This document shows positions 1 through 11,015 of a DNA stretch of 64,000 bases, piece after piece. Below the pieces are notes generated by a model. The model saw only the letters and a program-made list of their open reading frames with translations. It was not told the origin of the DNA and ran no database searches. The translations under genes were made by a program, and so were the position numbers. Position 1 is the stretch's first letter. Each line of letters opens with the position of its first letter. The stretch is from NCBI GenBank assembly GCA_947623455.1, contig OX392535.1, positions 42,122,688 to 42,186,687 on the forward strand, given 5' to 3'. The stretch is from Mimachlamys varia. Taxonomy: Eukaryota; Mollusca; Bivalvia; Pectinida; Pectinidae.

Positions 1-100
1 AAACACAGTCTGAATAGTATTTTAATTCCTTGTGTACTGCTTTAGTCTTGACTGAATCAATTCAATGTGATTCATCGAACAAAAATCACCTGTATTTCAG

Positions 101-159
101 GTCCTACGACGCCGGAACGCACGAGAGCACTCGCACCCCCTCCCCACCCCAGACAATGG
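101..159 (+). CDS. Candidate internal coding exon (59 nt, Ser/Thr/Pro-rich)
   Basis: A pyrimidine-containing acceptor ending TATTTCAG sits directly before position 101, and a donor GTAGGTG follows at 160. The interval is far more C-rich and GC-rich than its flanks, as expected of an exon in AT-rich introns. The frame starting at base 102 is open and reads SYDAGTHESTRTPSPPQTM, a low-complexity polar linker; it enters and leaves in phase 1. The other two frames are also open, so the frame is an inference. The product cannot be named. It could be the upstream part of a large plus-strand gene whose later exons may be at 27114 and 57057, because both of those accept phase 1. The window edge cuts off anything 5'. 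Confidence 0.5.
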
Positions 160-463
160 GTAGGTGATTATGATGTATGGGTTTATTCCTGATTAACGTA
201 ATTCATCAAAAATCAATAATAAATCCTAAAGTCGAACGCCTTCTGGATATTGACATCGATTTTGGATGAATAACCCTTATGTATAAGAGCTATTCAACTC
301 TATGTGTTACTAAATATAAACTGCAAATCTGCTGTTTCTCGATACCACCTTGTTCCTAATGAAGAAACGACTTAATTGACACTAATACAACTATTCATCT
401 GTAACAGCTTTTACCGTTAATACGACTAGCGTATTGGGGATCTGATTGTTACATATTTTCTCC

Positions 464-577
464 ATGAATAAATGTTTATTCCGACTAAAGTCTCGCGCTG
501 CAGTTGTCGTATCTGATGCACAAGCCATAGTCAATGCAATCAAAACCGGACAGAATTTACAACCGATTTCATTGTAA
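464..577 (+). CDS. Small ORF, 37 aa, unknown
   Basis: An ATG-initiated frame of 37 codons ends in TAA. It reads MNKCLFRLKS then an Ala/Val/Ile-rich half containing AIVNAIKTGQ. Composition is protein-like and somewhat richer in GC than the surroundings, but the length is well within chance. No family was recognised. The CTGCAG inside it could alternatively be a splice acceptor for the second half. Listed only as a possible small ORF. Confidence 0.13.
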   Translation: MNKCLFRLKSRAAVVVSDAQAIVNAIKTGQNLQPISL

Positions 578-1073
578 ACGACAGGATGTGTTAAGTAAAT
601 ATATTTTATTTGATTTTCGGCTGATCAAAGTTTGTCGAAGATAAAGTGCTTCAGATATACATGGCTACGCTTATAATTGATCGCTATATCGCAATCGATT
701 TGCCATTTTCGGAATTTCTGGAGAGCATGTTGTTCGACTACCATCAGCTATTTCAAATCGATCCGTTGTTTAAGCTCAAATTCTGGTCCAGAAATGTACC
801 AACAGAATCTATTTAATGAGCCGATATATGCATAAGTGTACTTTACATATTCCGCATGCCATTTGTGTTTACATCTACAGACTTGAATATCCTTTGCATT
901 TTGTCATAATCTATACCATATCGTTAATTAGGACGAATGTTGCAATGTTTTACCATTTTGCGTAGAAACCAAAATATGAATTGTATCTGGGAGTTACCAT
1001 TCCGAATCAGAGTAATGCAACTTTTTGTGCTTACACTATATAAAGAGCGAAGGAACTGTATTTATATTTGAGC

Positions 1074-1335
1074 AATGTTACTGCACATGTATATAAGTAA
1101 TATAACTGTATATAAATAATGTTACTGTATATAAGTAATGTTACTGTATATAAGTAATGTTACTGTGTATAAGTAATGTTACTGTATATAAGTAATGTTA
1201 CTGTATATAAGTAATGTTACTTTATATAAGTAATGTTACTGTATATAAATAATGTTACTGTATATAAGTTATGTTACTGTATATAAGTAATGTTACTTTA
1301 TATAAGTAATATGATAATATGTGAATAATGTTACT
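1074..1335. repeat. 19-bp minisatellite, about 13-14 copies
   Basis: A unit close to TAATGTTACTGTATATAAG recurs at exact 19-bp spacing (for example TTACTG at 1141, 1160, 1179), with point variants and degeneration at both ends. Each unit holds the small dyad AGTAA-TG-TTACT, so single strands can form repeated short hairpins. The minus-strand reading frame across its 3' edge is a by-product of the repeat. Confidence 0.93.
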
Positions 1336-1344
1336 GATTATGGA

Positions 1345-2105
1345 TACTGTTGTATTATATATAGTGAGGATTACGTCACCAATAATGGATAACGATACTG
1401 TACTACATGTACAAAAATAATTACCTATACTGTTTCTATATAATGTATAATGCATAATCTTACTTAATAGGGATAGTAATACTTATTAAAGATAATATTA
1501 CTAAATGAGTATTATATCAATACATATATGAATGTATCGTGTTACTCTACATAAGCAGTGATATAACATATTGATTGTGTTACTTTATATAGAAAGCGTT
1601 TCTCTAATGTCCCTATACGTAAATAATTCGACTCTCAGACAACAGTATATCATTAGACATAGATATAGTTAGTGAATTGGAATTCTTTGTTTCTATATCA
1701 CCATTTATATATCACTGCATACTATCAATTTTACCATGTGATAAAAAAAATAAAACAGATGCTGACAAGCCATACTAAATCCGATTCTAAAACGTCACGC
1801 GGATAATTGATTGAACAATTAATTTCAAGTGTACACAATATTGAACTCCTTAAAACATAACTTAAGATGCAACCCAATTCCATACATCACATTTCAACAT
1901 CTTCCTATGCTCTCAAAACTCGCCTCAATAACTCAACTTAACACACATCAATTTCAACATCGTTTTGAACCCGACTGAATTTCCCAATCAAACTAATCAG
2001 ATAATTATCGTTTATTGCTATCCTGCTTGTTGAAATCAGCATGCTAACATTAAATTCATTTGAGATTGTCACGCAACTTACACGGAAATGTACAAAACAG
2101 GATTT
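1345..2105. other. Noncoding AT-rich stretch, nothing recognised
   Basis: AT-rich sequence continuing the decayed edge of the 19-bp array (GTTACT words up to about 1590) and then unique sequence. No exon, RNA gene or element was supported on either strand. Confidence 0.5.
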
Positions 2106-2109
2106 ATTC

Positions 2110-2520
2110 GCGCCTAGTTAGCTTTCTCAGAGCTATGCACAACATTGTAAAGTTAGCTTCAAGACCGGGTCGATAGTCGGCGACTAGATGGCTCATCAAT
2201 TGGTTGATCGTTCGTCTAGAGTTCGCAAGGTCCCGGGTTCGAACCCTGGTCTGGCTGGGTTTCTCCTCTCCTGCTACATTCTGAACGATGTACACTACAA
2301 AAGTCTACTTTGTATGGTAAGCTTTATCGGAGAGCTGTATTAAAACAATTCCGATGTTAGCTTGATCGGGATAATTAACACATGGTGTCTAGTTATACAC
2401 ACTCAGAGTAATGCACATACCAATCCCTCATGCCTGGTTAGCTTTCTCGGACTAATGTACTCATACATATCGCACAGAAATCTCCTATTATTTCATTGTA
2501 AGCTTTTTCAGAGGTGAACC
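2110..2520. repeat. Degenerate 37-40 bp array (TTAGCTTTCTCGGA motif) split by a SINE
   Basis: Variants of TTAGCTTTCTCGGA or TAAGCTTTATCGGA occur near 2117, 2153, 2320, 2358, 2437 and 2500. The 2153 to 2320 interval equals one 37-bp period plus about 130 bp, which is the length of the tRNA-like insert between them. The simplest reading is an old tandem array into which a SINE inserted. Confidence 0.55.
2165..2305 (+). mobile_element. tRNA-derived SINE
   Basis: A pol III type 2 internal promoter is visible: box A near 2189 (TGGCTCATCAATTGGTTGATC) and an exact box B, GGTTCGAACCC, at 2236-2246. A non-tRNA tail with CTCCTCTCCTGCTACA follows. The 5' half does not fold as a proper cloverleaf and an unrelated tail is attached, so this is a SINE head and not a working tRNA gene. 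Confidence 0.75.
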
Positions 2521-2529
2521 ACTTGTATG

Positions 2530-4750
2530 AAATATAAAAACTAAATCACAATAAAGTGTCCGAAAGAACTGACAAATAAATATTAATTGAATTATGTACA
2601 TCCATTTGTTTTAAGTGTACCCTATGTTCCCAAGATATTGGGTAGTATGGATCGTTCATATTCGAAATATTGAAAGGTTGAAAGAAACAATGTTTATATT
2701 TTCCATCGTTTTCTGCTTGTCTGTCGCAAAAACATCTCTCTATGAACGATAATGTTTAACAATAAATTGCTGTGAAGATGTTTTGTAAAAACAAATCTTC
2801 CCATTACTTATTCATAGTATAACTTATCAAAACAAATAAACACCCAAAAGGGAAAAAATATAACAAAAAAACGCAGAGTTGTAAAAACTGAAAAAGGATA
2901 TCCTGCAAAAATATGAATGTACATGTAGGTACGACAGGTATGGGGTTACGCATCTTACACTATACCATCCTTAACAAGGTGAAATAAACATTTAGCGTGT
3001 TCATTCATGGTCGGTAATACTTAGCAACTTTATTAGGGGGTGTTCTTATAATTATATAAACATCAACATTTCCTACGTAGAAATCGGATACATATGAAAG
3101 TGTCAGTGTACTTAACTTATGTGAGGTCATTTAGTTCAAGCGTTTTATCTTTTTAGCCCAACAATTGTCATGTCCATCATTATGATGGTCACACTCCGTA
3201 TACATCGTTATAAAACCACGCATGCGCCTTGACCAAGTATTTGCACTGTATATGTCCAGTACTATACATATGCAATTAAGCTTAGCAATGCACTGAACTC
3301 TAAGAAAACAAATACTCCAGCCATGAAAAGGTGCACATGCCCGTTGGAGCAACATCGTACTTATTTATCTGAAGATATAGAAATGAAGATAAAAAAAAAT
3401 GAAATATACGCGAGTAAGAATCCAATTCTGAACATAATGTTATCAATCTTTATCCAAGAAACATGTATAATCCTTATTAAGCTTGCTTAGTACATCTACT
3501 TTTCACCCACCCACTCACCCTCACCCCCTATCCCCCTTGTTTTGGATTTAGAATTTCTAAATGCAAAATTGGTGAAAAAATGGATGTTTCAAGTAAGTAA
3601 TTTATCAAATATGAAACAGCACACGTGTAATTGCAAGAAAGCAATTGAAAGTTTAATTTTCTTTTCGAGACTCTAATCCTGGTCTTATGAGCGCCGACAT
3701 CATCATTTATCAGGCTTACTCCTGCAGACAAAGTGTTGGTCTGATGAAGTGAATTGCCGAACTATGGTATTGTTTTGTAGAGAGCGTTAGAGCTACATAA
3801 TACTTTAAAACACGGAACCATAGAGGAAACTAGGTTGGTTTACATACTATATTAGTCAAAATCACACCTATATGACTGATGGGTATGGACAAGATGACAG
3901 GTCATGAATATTATAATTGCAATTATGCTTAACATTTTGAACATTGGGCGTGTTGAATGTAGGCGTGTCAGAAGTGGTTATCATTAACCAAGCACATGCT
4001 TAGTACTACGTCACACATCACGTGATCGTGTAACAACTCTCTAAGTAATCATAATTACCAGGTCGACGGAAAACTGCCCTATAAACGTTATCTAAATTCT
4101 GAAAGCGACGGGATATTTGCTAAGGCACAGCAATGTCTAAACAAAACCATTCTCTGGAGAATCGTGGAACTGGTCTTGGAGAATGATTCTGAAACAGATA
4201 ATACACAAACATGCTTTGGACAGCCCATATGTGTTGAGGTAAAGCTATATTTCTCTGACCCAACACCGGAAATCCCAAACAATGTTTGACATCTTACCTG
4301 AAAACTCACGAGTAGAAATAAATAAGCTGGAAAGCCCTATAAAAACGTTATGATATATATATATATACGAAATTATCTTTTTATTTGAATTGGTGTTTTA
4401 TCCGCTGACATGTGTTACGGACGATTTTTTGTTTTAAATTTTAACACTTATCAATCTCCATCGCACTATATTTACATACACACTGTCGACTAATGAATCT
4501 AGCATTGCTCCGGGTGCTACAGGTGCGTCAATCTGTAATTAATTAGGAATTAAGTACATATAACGGTAAACAACAAAACACACAATCACAACAGCGCTCA
4601 AAATAGATATCCATCTTTTGAGGTCACTGGGGTCGTTCGAATAGGTCACCTTCGTTGCACGTTCATGCACACATGCATGTCTGCCGTGTTTGAATTGGTT
4701 ACGTTCGCTCCGGTCTACTTGTAATGCATATTTCATTTATACCTTGTATA
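2530..4750. other. Noncoding stretch, no supported feature
   Basis: Read on both strands; only scattered short frames, an A-rich run near 2840 and a C-rich patch at 3500-3535 were seen. No splice-bounded exon convincing enough to list and no recognisable element. Confidence 0.45.
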
Positions 4751-4754
4751 TGCC

Positions 4755-4905
4755 CAGATGTTATATCGGGGCTGGGGTTGGAACATGGGTGCTTAGCATT
4801 AACCTATTTTGCCCTTGCATATTCACGTCTAGTCAGGGGGTTGATCCCCGATCGCCTTGGTGGGGAGCGAGTACGTATAACTAGTATCCAGTGCAGCAAT
4901 CGACC
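4755..4905 (+). mobile_element. Possible decayed tRNA-like SINE remnant
   Basis: A box-A-like GGGTGCTTAGCATTAACC (about 4788) and a box-B-like GGGGGTTGATCCCCG (about 4836) are spaced roughly as in a tRNA head, followed by GC-richer sequence to about 4905. Box B departs from consensus, so this is a weak call. Confidence 0.3.
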
Positions 4906-5464
4906 TCAATCTGTCGTGCGCTAGAAATTGTGATATTCAAAACTACTTAATCTAAAAGTTATAATTTCGTTAAAGGCCCAATATACGTAGCTTTCGGCAA
5001 AACTTGAAGCGAAAATCAAGCCTAATAACTTTTTATATTTATAGATTTAGTTACGATGAAATGATATCAGCAATATTCAAGATGTATTCTTACGCGGTTA
5101 CCGGTACAGCAGCAGCTAAAACTCTGTATTTGGAAGCATGCGTCCATTTTGAACTGTCTTCTAACTTCGGCTTGTAGTTGAAACACCTGAATTATTTTCA
5201 ATTCTTTGTAATTTTCTGTCAAAAGTTTCTTGTTAGTTACCGCTCAGATTTACTTCGTTTTAGGCTTATTTTTGCATGCTTATCATCTGGATCTTTTTCT
5301 AGAATTTTTCAGAATCAAGCAAAATTTCCGGAAGGTACGTATATTGGGCCTTTAAAGTAACGACGACTAATTCATAGGAATGAAACTTGAACTAACATGT
5401 AGCCCTTGTCAATATTACATTATAGCCGCAATATACTGCTCAGCTGGAGAAATTTTCTCTTTAC

Positions 5465-5605
5465 ATTTGTAGCACAATCGGTTGAACGTAAGACTAGTTG
5501 CCAGAGATTTCGGGTTCGACTCCTTACACATATTTGAAATAATGACTTCTGTTACATATGGCGCCTACGTAGGGACCCGGGAAACCGCTGAAAAAACGTA
5601 GTCCT
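5465..5605 (+). mobile_element. Decayed tRNA-derived SINE
   Basis: A box-A-like CACAATCGGTTGAACG near 5472 and a box B, GGGTTCGACTCC, near 5512 are spaced as in a tRNA gene. The body GGCGCCTACGTAGGGACCC follows, resembling the tail modules of SINEs. No CCA-type acceptor stem closes the structure, so it is not a functional tRNA. Confidence 0.5.
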
Positions 5606-5609
5606 TGTT

Positions 5610-6445
5610 GAAACGTCCACGGCTTGGCAAAAGAACAAGTTAGTTCCTAAATATAGCATCGCGTTTAACACTTTGTCGGTGTATAAATACGAATAAATTC
5701 AACTTAAAACGGTTCTTATCAAAACCGATAAACTCCGATGGGAATAGTATTTATAGTTCGTTCGATTCCTGATTTTCCGGAGTGTCAAACTTTACACAAT
5801 AAACATATCTTGAGGTTTTGCACTAGTTTAACCTTTGTAACTCATAGGCTACCCCCTTTAGGGCCTTATGTCGCCGATCTTCAATGTAAATTGTGAGAAC
5901 GACAGGGTTTATTAGGATTAACAGCACAAGTCTTTGTCTACGAAGATAAAAAAGCTACCTAACGAATCAAATAAGCATATATAAAATAAGTATCCATATA
6001 TATTACATGGAAATTACAATTACATTTTAACACAAATTAAAATTTGTGCATAGTGGTATAACAAATAAAATGGTTCAACATTATTTTGTACGTTTCAGAC
6101 AACGCTTTCGTTAAAGTCTATGAAAGAACAATTCATATATTGAAAAATACTTCATTTCTGACAGTGCTTTCGTCTGTTCGAGCATTGCATTGACGGGATG
6201 ACACTGTGGGTTTCATGTTTATTTAAAACGTTTGTTTCAGTAATACAAACAAACATTCCTTAGAGAAAAAAATCATTTTACAAAGAATCTATAGAATAGA
6301 TATGACATTTTGAAAGTTTGGTGACATACTCTTTACCCCAGTGTCAATTTCATATCACAGATGTCATGAATAAAATGCCTTACGCGTTTTGCTTAATTGC
6401 TTTTTGTATCTTCATTTATAAAATGTCACATTCTGAAGTTGTCGG
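5610..6445. other. Noncoding stretch, nothing recognised
   Basis: AT-rich sequence with no supported gene or element on either strand. One acceptor-like TTTCTGACAG at about 6163 opens a 37-codon frame, but no other signal supports it. Confidence 0.45.
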
Positions 6446-6447
6446 CA

Positions 6448-6453
6448 TTTATT
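6448..6453 (-). terminator. Poly(A) signal candidate for the 6524-6682 exon
   Basis: TTTATT on the plus strand is AATAAA on the minus strand, about 71-76 nt after the TAA that closes the reading frame at 6524. Position and spacing fit a short 3' UTR. The hexamer is common in AT-rich DNA, so alone it proves little. Confidence 0.3.
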
Positions 6454-6523
6454 TTGAATAAGGAATTTTAAAACTGGAATGTTCCGTTCCTCGGGTGTAT
6501 TTTCGTGTTTTCATTGTGAACGT

Positions 6524-6682
6524 TTAGAGTACGGTGATGTATCCAATGTCAGTCCCGGCGCTACGCGATAACTTGTCAACATCACGACAAGCGTCTATCA
6601 GACACTGACCACCGACGGAGATGACACCGGAAGTGTCAACACGCCATTTTGAAGCATCCACGGGGGTCGCACTAACAGTAAC
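6524..6682 (-). CDS. Candidate terminal coding exon, 52 aa, unknown family
   Basis: On the minus strand a TATATCAG acceptor (weak pyrimidine tract) precedes a phase-0 frame of 52 codons ending in TAA. It starts VTVSATPVDASKWRVDTSG, contains two cysteines in QCLIDACRDVDKL and ends DIGYITVL. The interval is near 50% GC by eye against about 36% around it, and the amino-acid balance (G, D, S, V, hydrophilic and hydrophobic alternating) looks like real protein. The frame extends further 5' without a stop, so the acceptor choice is uncertain. AATAAA follows about 75 nt later. I do not recognise the family. It could be the last exon of a minus-strand gene, or a retained fragment of a mobile-element protein. 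Confidence 0.38.
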   Translation of the reverse strand, partial: VTVSATPVDASKWRVDTSGVISVGGQCLIDACRDVDKLSRSAGTDIGYITVL

Positions 6683-6689
6683 CTGATAT

Positions 6690-7930
6690 AATTCCACCCA
6701 CAGTTTTACTGAACACGATACAGAATGACAGGATGTCAATATTTACGTAACTGTGTCCATTCCTGGTTTCTCACGTGCTCGACACATCTGCTGAACACTC
6801 TTAGGGATTATCTGTCGCTGCGGAGTTGCACCTGTTTGATAAGTGCAGCATGCGTGCGCAGGGATCGGGTATCCCTGACTTCAACAGCTGTCAGACTGAC
6901 TAGCTAGCTTCATTAAGAAAAATTACATGCACATGAAATTAAGAAATTGACACGCGCTGCTGACAATTCGAAACTGAGTCTATTCATAAACCGACATATG
7001 ATCCATGCGTCATGGGGAGCTTAAACAAAGCACGTGTTAGACTGCCGCTGTCAGTTTTGACCGGCGCGAATCTGAAATTGACGTCATTGAAATATTTCAC
7101 CTCTGCATCTATTCTAGAGACTGGATTGACAGCGTAATGTATTATATATTGACCAAAACCTATCTGAATCTGACAGGAATCAAATAGCTTGCTATCTGCA
7201 CAGCCAATCTACTACTCCACAACATGTTGTGTCCATTTCGTCAAAATTGATCCTACAAGCTTTAGACACGACAATCGGACGAGTAAACAGCCAGCATCCG
7301 ATATGTCGTTGATTTCAGCCAGTGATGATGAAAGCTATCAACATACATGTAGCTTTCCATGTAGTCCTTAATTAGTTTTCTTCTAAAGTCTGTGGCGTCC
7401 TGTTTACACATTTATAAGCGCGTGAGAGCTGTATTTGACAGTCTGGTTACGGCTTGTGGCCCGTCACCATTGTCTCTGCACATCATGGCCGTCGCCAAAG
7501 AAAAAAAATCGTTCTTTATCGACAGAATCAGAATGATACTCCCAGAGTGCTGACTTAGATTTATATCACCGCAAAAGTACACGGATAAATTTCGCATGTT
7601 ATTGGGAAGTGTAACTCGTGTCATCGATTGCAACGAGTTTGATATTTTATTTCTCATATAAAATGAAAAATAAAAAAGTCGATCTGACGTTGTGACCAAG
7701 TTTTTTTTTTTCATTTTATAAGTTGTCATAAACAAATATATAACAGATATATAAGTAAATAATCCCTGCATTCCGAATTATACAGAAATATTTAATCAGT
7801 TATTAATTTTGATCAATAAGTGTCGGTATTATAGTTCAGTAAAAAAACTTTTTACAAATGTAGCATGACTCGGCGTTTGGTAGCACGTAAACAGCTTGCT
7901 GTCATTGAGAAGAAACGGACCCGGAAGTTG
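6690..7930. other. GC-richer noncoding block
   Basis: Between about 6690 and 7340 the sequence is clearly richer in GC than the surroundings, with CpG-containing words such as ACACGCGCTG and GACCGGCGCGAA, and one TGACGTCA palindrome at 7079-7086. This would fit a 5' regulatory or untranslated region. Several short frames are open on both strands (for example 7189-7371 plus), none decisive. Beyond 7400 it becomes AT-rich and featureless. Confidence 0.3.
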
Positions 7931-8130
7931 GTTTTGTTTTATTTTAAAATACCACCTAGAATCTTTCGCTTTGACGCGTTAAATTCAGAGGTAATAATTT
8001 GGCGGGTATAGTTTGTAGTGTACAAATTGAATAGGTGTGTCCCTGCTATCCGAGATGTATATGTATTAACAATATACGTACATATTACTGTACATTCGTC
8101 TCTGAAGGTTGGTTGCCTAGCTATTCCCAG

Positions 8131-8180
8131 ACAGTTTATGAGAGGAGGTGACGTTATATCACGTGCTGAGGAACACACTC
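8131..8180 (+). CDS. Candidate short coding exon (50 nt)
   Basis: CTATTCCCAG acts as a good acceptor just before 8131, and the interval ends at a consensus donor C|GTAAGTC at 8181. The open frame reads QFMRGGDVISRAEEHT and leaves in phase 1; it contains an in-frame ATG at 8138, so it could also be a first coding exon. The same frame is open upstream to about 8010. The opposite strand is also open, so strand and coding status are uncertain. Confidence 0.2.
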
Positions 8181-8890
8181 GTAAGTCATCGTTTTAGATG
8201 CAGTGTTGACGAGATAGATTTTACCCCCTCCACGCAGCAGCTGAAACCACTAACGTAACACCGTATAGACGCTACACGTGGCGTGATGAAAACGCCATCT
8301 ATCGGCAGCACATGGGATTCAAGGTTCGGGTAGCATGGTAGTTATTACGTATGTACAGTATATACAAACATGTTGTATCTTTTACTGACATGCCATTAAA
8401 CAAAACCAATCATATATGTATATTTCAAAAAATAAAATATGGATATTATCTAAAAATTTAAAACAATACTTCCAAACAACGAAATTCTCGTGTATCGGAG
8501 CACTTGTATTTGAGGTTTTTTGTTCTGTGTAAAGGGTTAGAAAATAAGAATACTCCTGATCTCAAGGTAGGTGCTACAACATACAGTGTATAAGTTAAGA
8601 CAATGTCGAGGTTAAGTTTTTTGGAAACCACGGGCTGTTCTTCCCCAATAATCTCCCGAATTGAGATTGCTAACAGTTAGCGACAAATTTATAAACTTCA
8701 GGCATACACATATCATATTTCATTTCTGAATGATACAAGGTGGTAGAGTCTGCTGGTGATGTTTTAGTCCCCAAGGTTTTCTGGAGCCTTGATAGCTACA
8801 GTTGTCTCATGTGAGTAGTGGCATGGTTCACAATATACACATTTTTGTAGTACATGATTTGAAGTGATACAGTTTTAGTTTTTTTAACTT
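8181..8890. other. Noncoding stretch, nothing recognised
   Basis: A moderately GC-rich start (8200-8340), then AT-rich unique sequence. No supported feature. Confidence 0.4.
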
Positions 8891-8899
8891 TCTGCTTCA

Positions 8900-9012
8900 A
8901 TATTTGCTTAGAAAATTTAGATTCCCACTCTTCAGTTGTTCCCTATCAACACTGACGAGTCCTACATTATAGAAGGACGAAACAGCTGCATGATGCAGTG
9001 TAATTGTAGCAG
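8900..9012 (+). ncRNA. Hammerhead-ribozyme-like repeat, copy A
   Basis: The conserved core is complete: CTGACGA at 8952-8958, stem II GTCC/GGAC (8959-8962 with 8975-8978) and GAAA at 8979-8982. A stem III hairpin follows: 8982-8990 pairs with 8994-9001 around the loop TGA, with one bulged G at 8985. The predicted cleavage triplet is GTA, ending at 9002. Stem I, which must pair 8943-8951 with 9003 onward, is poor (only CAA/TTG visible), so activity may be lost. The upstream arm (TTAGAAAATTTAGATTCCCAC) aligns with copy B, showing that this is a dispersed repeat. Hammerhead motifs are known from retroelements and satellites of molluscs (established knowledge); placement here is inference. Confidence 0.6.
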
Positions 9013-10130
9013 AGTTGCTAATATGGAACCCTACTTGATTTGCTTCCGTTACGAACAATTCGGATTGCCCAACATTCCGGATTAGCTTGTAAATTATTCT
9101 TTTCAATAACTATGTACGGAATCGAATTTTCCTTGATTACCGAGTTCCGGATGGATAGCGTTCGGAATGATAACTGACTACGACGAAGAGTTCTGGCATC
9201 GCATGCAATGCAACTAAAATGTTTTATGATTTTTTTAAGAAAACAAATCTGTTATCCAAATTTGTATTCATTTTCTTTCAAATCGAATATTTTACTGTGA
9301 TTGAATCTTAAAGTTATATGGGCAGGGAAGCTAAAAATTCACATTAAATCAATCTTAAAGACAAAAAAAATCCGAAGCTGTAATTCAAAACCGAAAGCAG
9401 TGCATTTGCACGCATAGTCTGTATGAATGTAATACACGTGTATAACGCACCCACGGAGTGATTTAGGATGTAGCATTCAAAATATCTCTAATTGAGAGCT
9501 ATAAGCTGTCGAAAAATGCATTCAATCTGCTCCTGAATATAGAGAAATGATCAGTAGGCTCATACAATGTATCTATCATGGAATAGGATATCGAAGTCCT
9601 GTTACAACAAAACCGTCGGACCATCTGGCGCCAGGCAATCGGTACGTAACTACTGCACCGTAAAGCTATCCACTATTCTCTCTAGTCTACCAACTGTTCA
9701 AATTCATCTTACGGTCCGCGCTGTGAGAAAGAAAACGATATTTCTCAGATTGACGCGAGATGTAATATTTTACTGATAAGGATAAGATAGTGTATGTCCC
9801 GTTCATTGAATATAAGGTTTAATTTAATGTTTGAGGAAATCTTCAAATTCAATTTAATTACATTTTTAAGTCCCGAAGTCTTGATAAGACAAGAGCAGTG
9901 TTTACTAAGTAAGCAGTAACGCCGCGTGTGAATATATTGGGACACTTTCATTACACTAATACTGTTGTTCGAAAGTAAACAACAACTCTTCGTGTGATAA
10001 GGTCAGACACGGTATGCGATTTTATATTGTCTTTGTTATCTAGACGTTTGTTTAGCAACGCATTCCAACACTCTTCTTCAAGAGTTTATCGAATGATACA
10101 ATGGAGGCGGGAACAAATGAAAGCGGTCAC
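9013..10130. other. Noncoding stretch, nothing recognised
   Basis: AT-rich unique sequence; the block at 9590-9780 is more mixed in composition but shows no exon with both splice sites. Confidence 0.4.
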
Positions 10131-10134
10131 AATT

Positions 10135-10600
10135 TGAGAATGAGGTTACATGTACACTTTGGGGTGAGGGGGTAGGGGGTAAGCTAGGACTTTGGTTTTT
10201 CGTGCTTGTTAGGAGGGAAGAAGGGGTTCAGGACTTAGGATTTGAGTTTTTTTTCACGGTCTGATACGGGATGGGCGGAGAAGGACCTTATACCAACTTG
10301 TTCACGGTCCAAGATGGGAGTTTTTTTTATATATTTAGTTGAGTGTGGGAGATAAAAAAGCAGAATGGGTGAGTGGGTTATAACACGGAGTGAAGTTTTA
10401 AATGGAAGTTCCACGTTTGTGACTTAAAACTTTTTTCGGGGGGGGAGGGGGGGTACCGACGGGAGGGTAGGGGCTTAGGACTAATCTACAGACAGGACAT
10501 CAAGGTAATCACGTCGTCACATGAGTACAGATAATCTTTTTGTCAGAAAGCAGGGAGGGGGTAAGTTTAAAGTTAGAGTCCACCTCTTCGTATCGACACA
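10135..10600 (+). repeat. Strand-asymmetric G/T-rich low-complexity block
   Basis: The plus strand is heavily enriched in G and T with recurring words of the type GGGGTAAGCTAGGACTTTGG, GGACTTAGGATTTGAG and GGGCTTAGGACT, plus homopolymer T and G runs (for example 10437-10452). It looks like a degenerate G-rich repeat of variable spacing. Several closely spaced G runs could form quadruplexes on the plus strand. Confidence 0.5.
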
Positions 10601-10954
10601 ACAGGGGCGTATCAAATTGTGGTCAATTTGTAAAGATACATAATATCCATTCGTACAAATCTTACGACAGATACTCTCATAAAGTTGGAATTTGAACTTT
10701 GATTGCTTTGCGGTAAACTTGGATATGAATGGACTTAGGCTGTAAAAATGTTGGAATATACAGATAGCTTATGTTGACAATATGTAAATTTTTCGTTTGA
10801 TGAATAATGCATATGGTCTTTGCACCAATATAGGTATTTATTAACATAATCCATTTTAAGAGTCTATTGAAAAGAAAAACTAATATCCTCCAATTTGCAC
10901 ATGACATTACAAAGAGCCCGGGTAATTAAAATATTCGCGTTCCTCCCTAAACCC

Positions 10955-11015
10955 CGCCTATTCGCCTAGATATGATGTATGCAGAGATAGGTTCGAATTC
11001 CCATCCTGGTACATT
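10955..11015 (+). mobile_element. Isolated tRNA-like box B (SINE scrap)
   Basis: AGATAGGTTCGAATTCCCAT contains a near-consensus pol III box B, preceded by CGCCTAGATATGATG, which could be a degraded box A region. Too little remains to define an element. Confidence 0.3.

Noticed and set aside
2165..2305. Functional tRNA gene
   Set aside because: Boxes A and B are present but the acceptor stem does not close and a SINE-type tail follows.
7412..7771. 119-codon minus ORF
   Set aside because: Poly(A)/T-driven composition (MKKKNLVTTS, FSFYMRNK); no recognisable domain; length near chance expectation.
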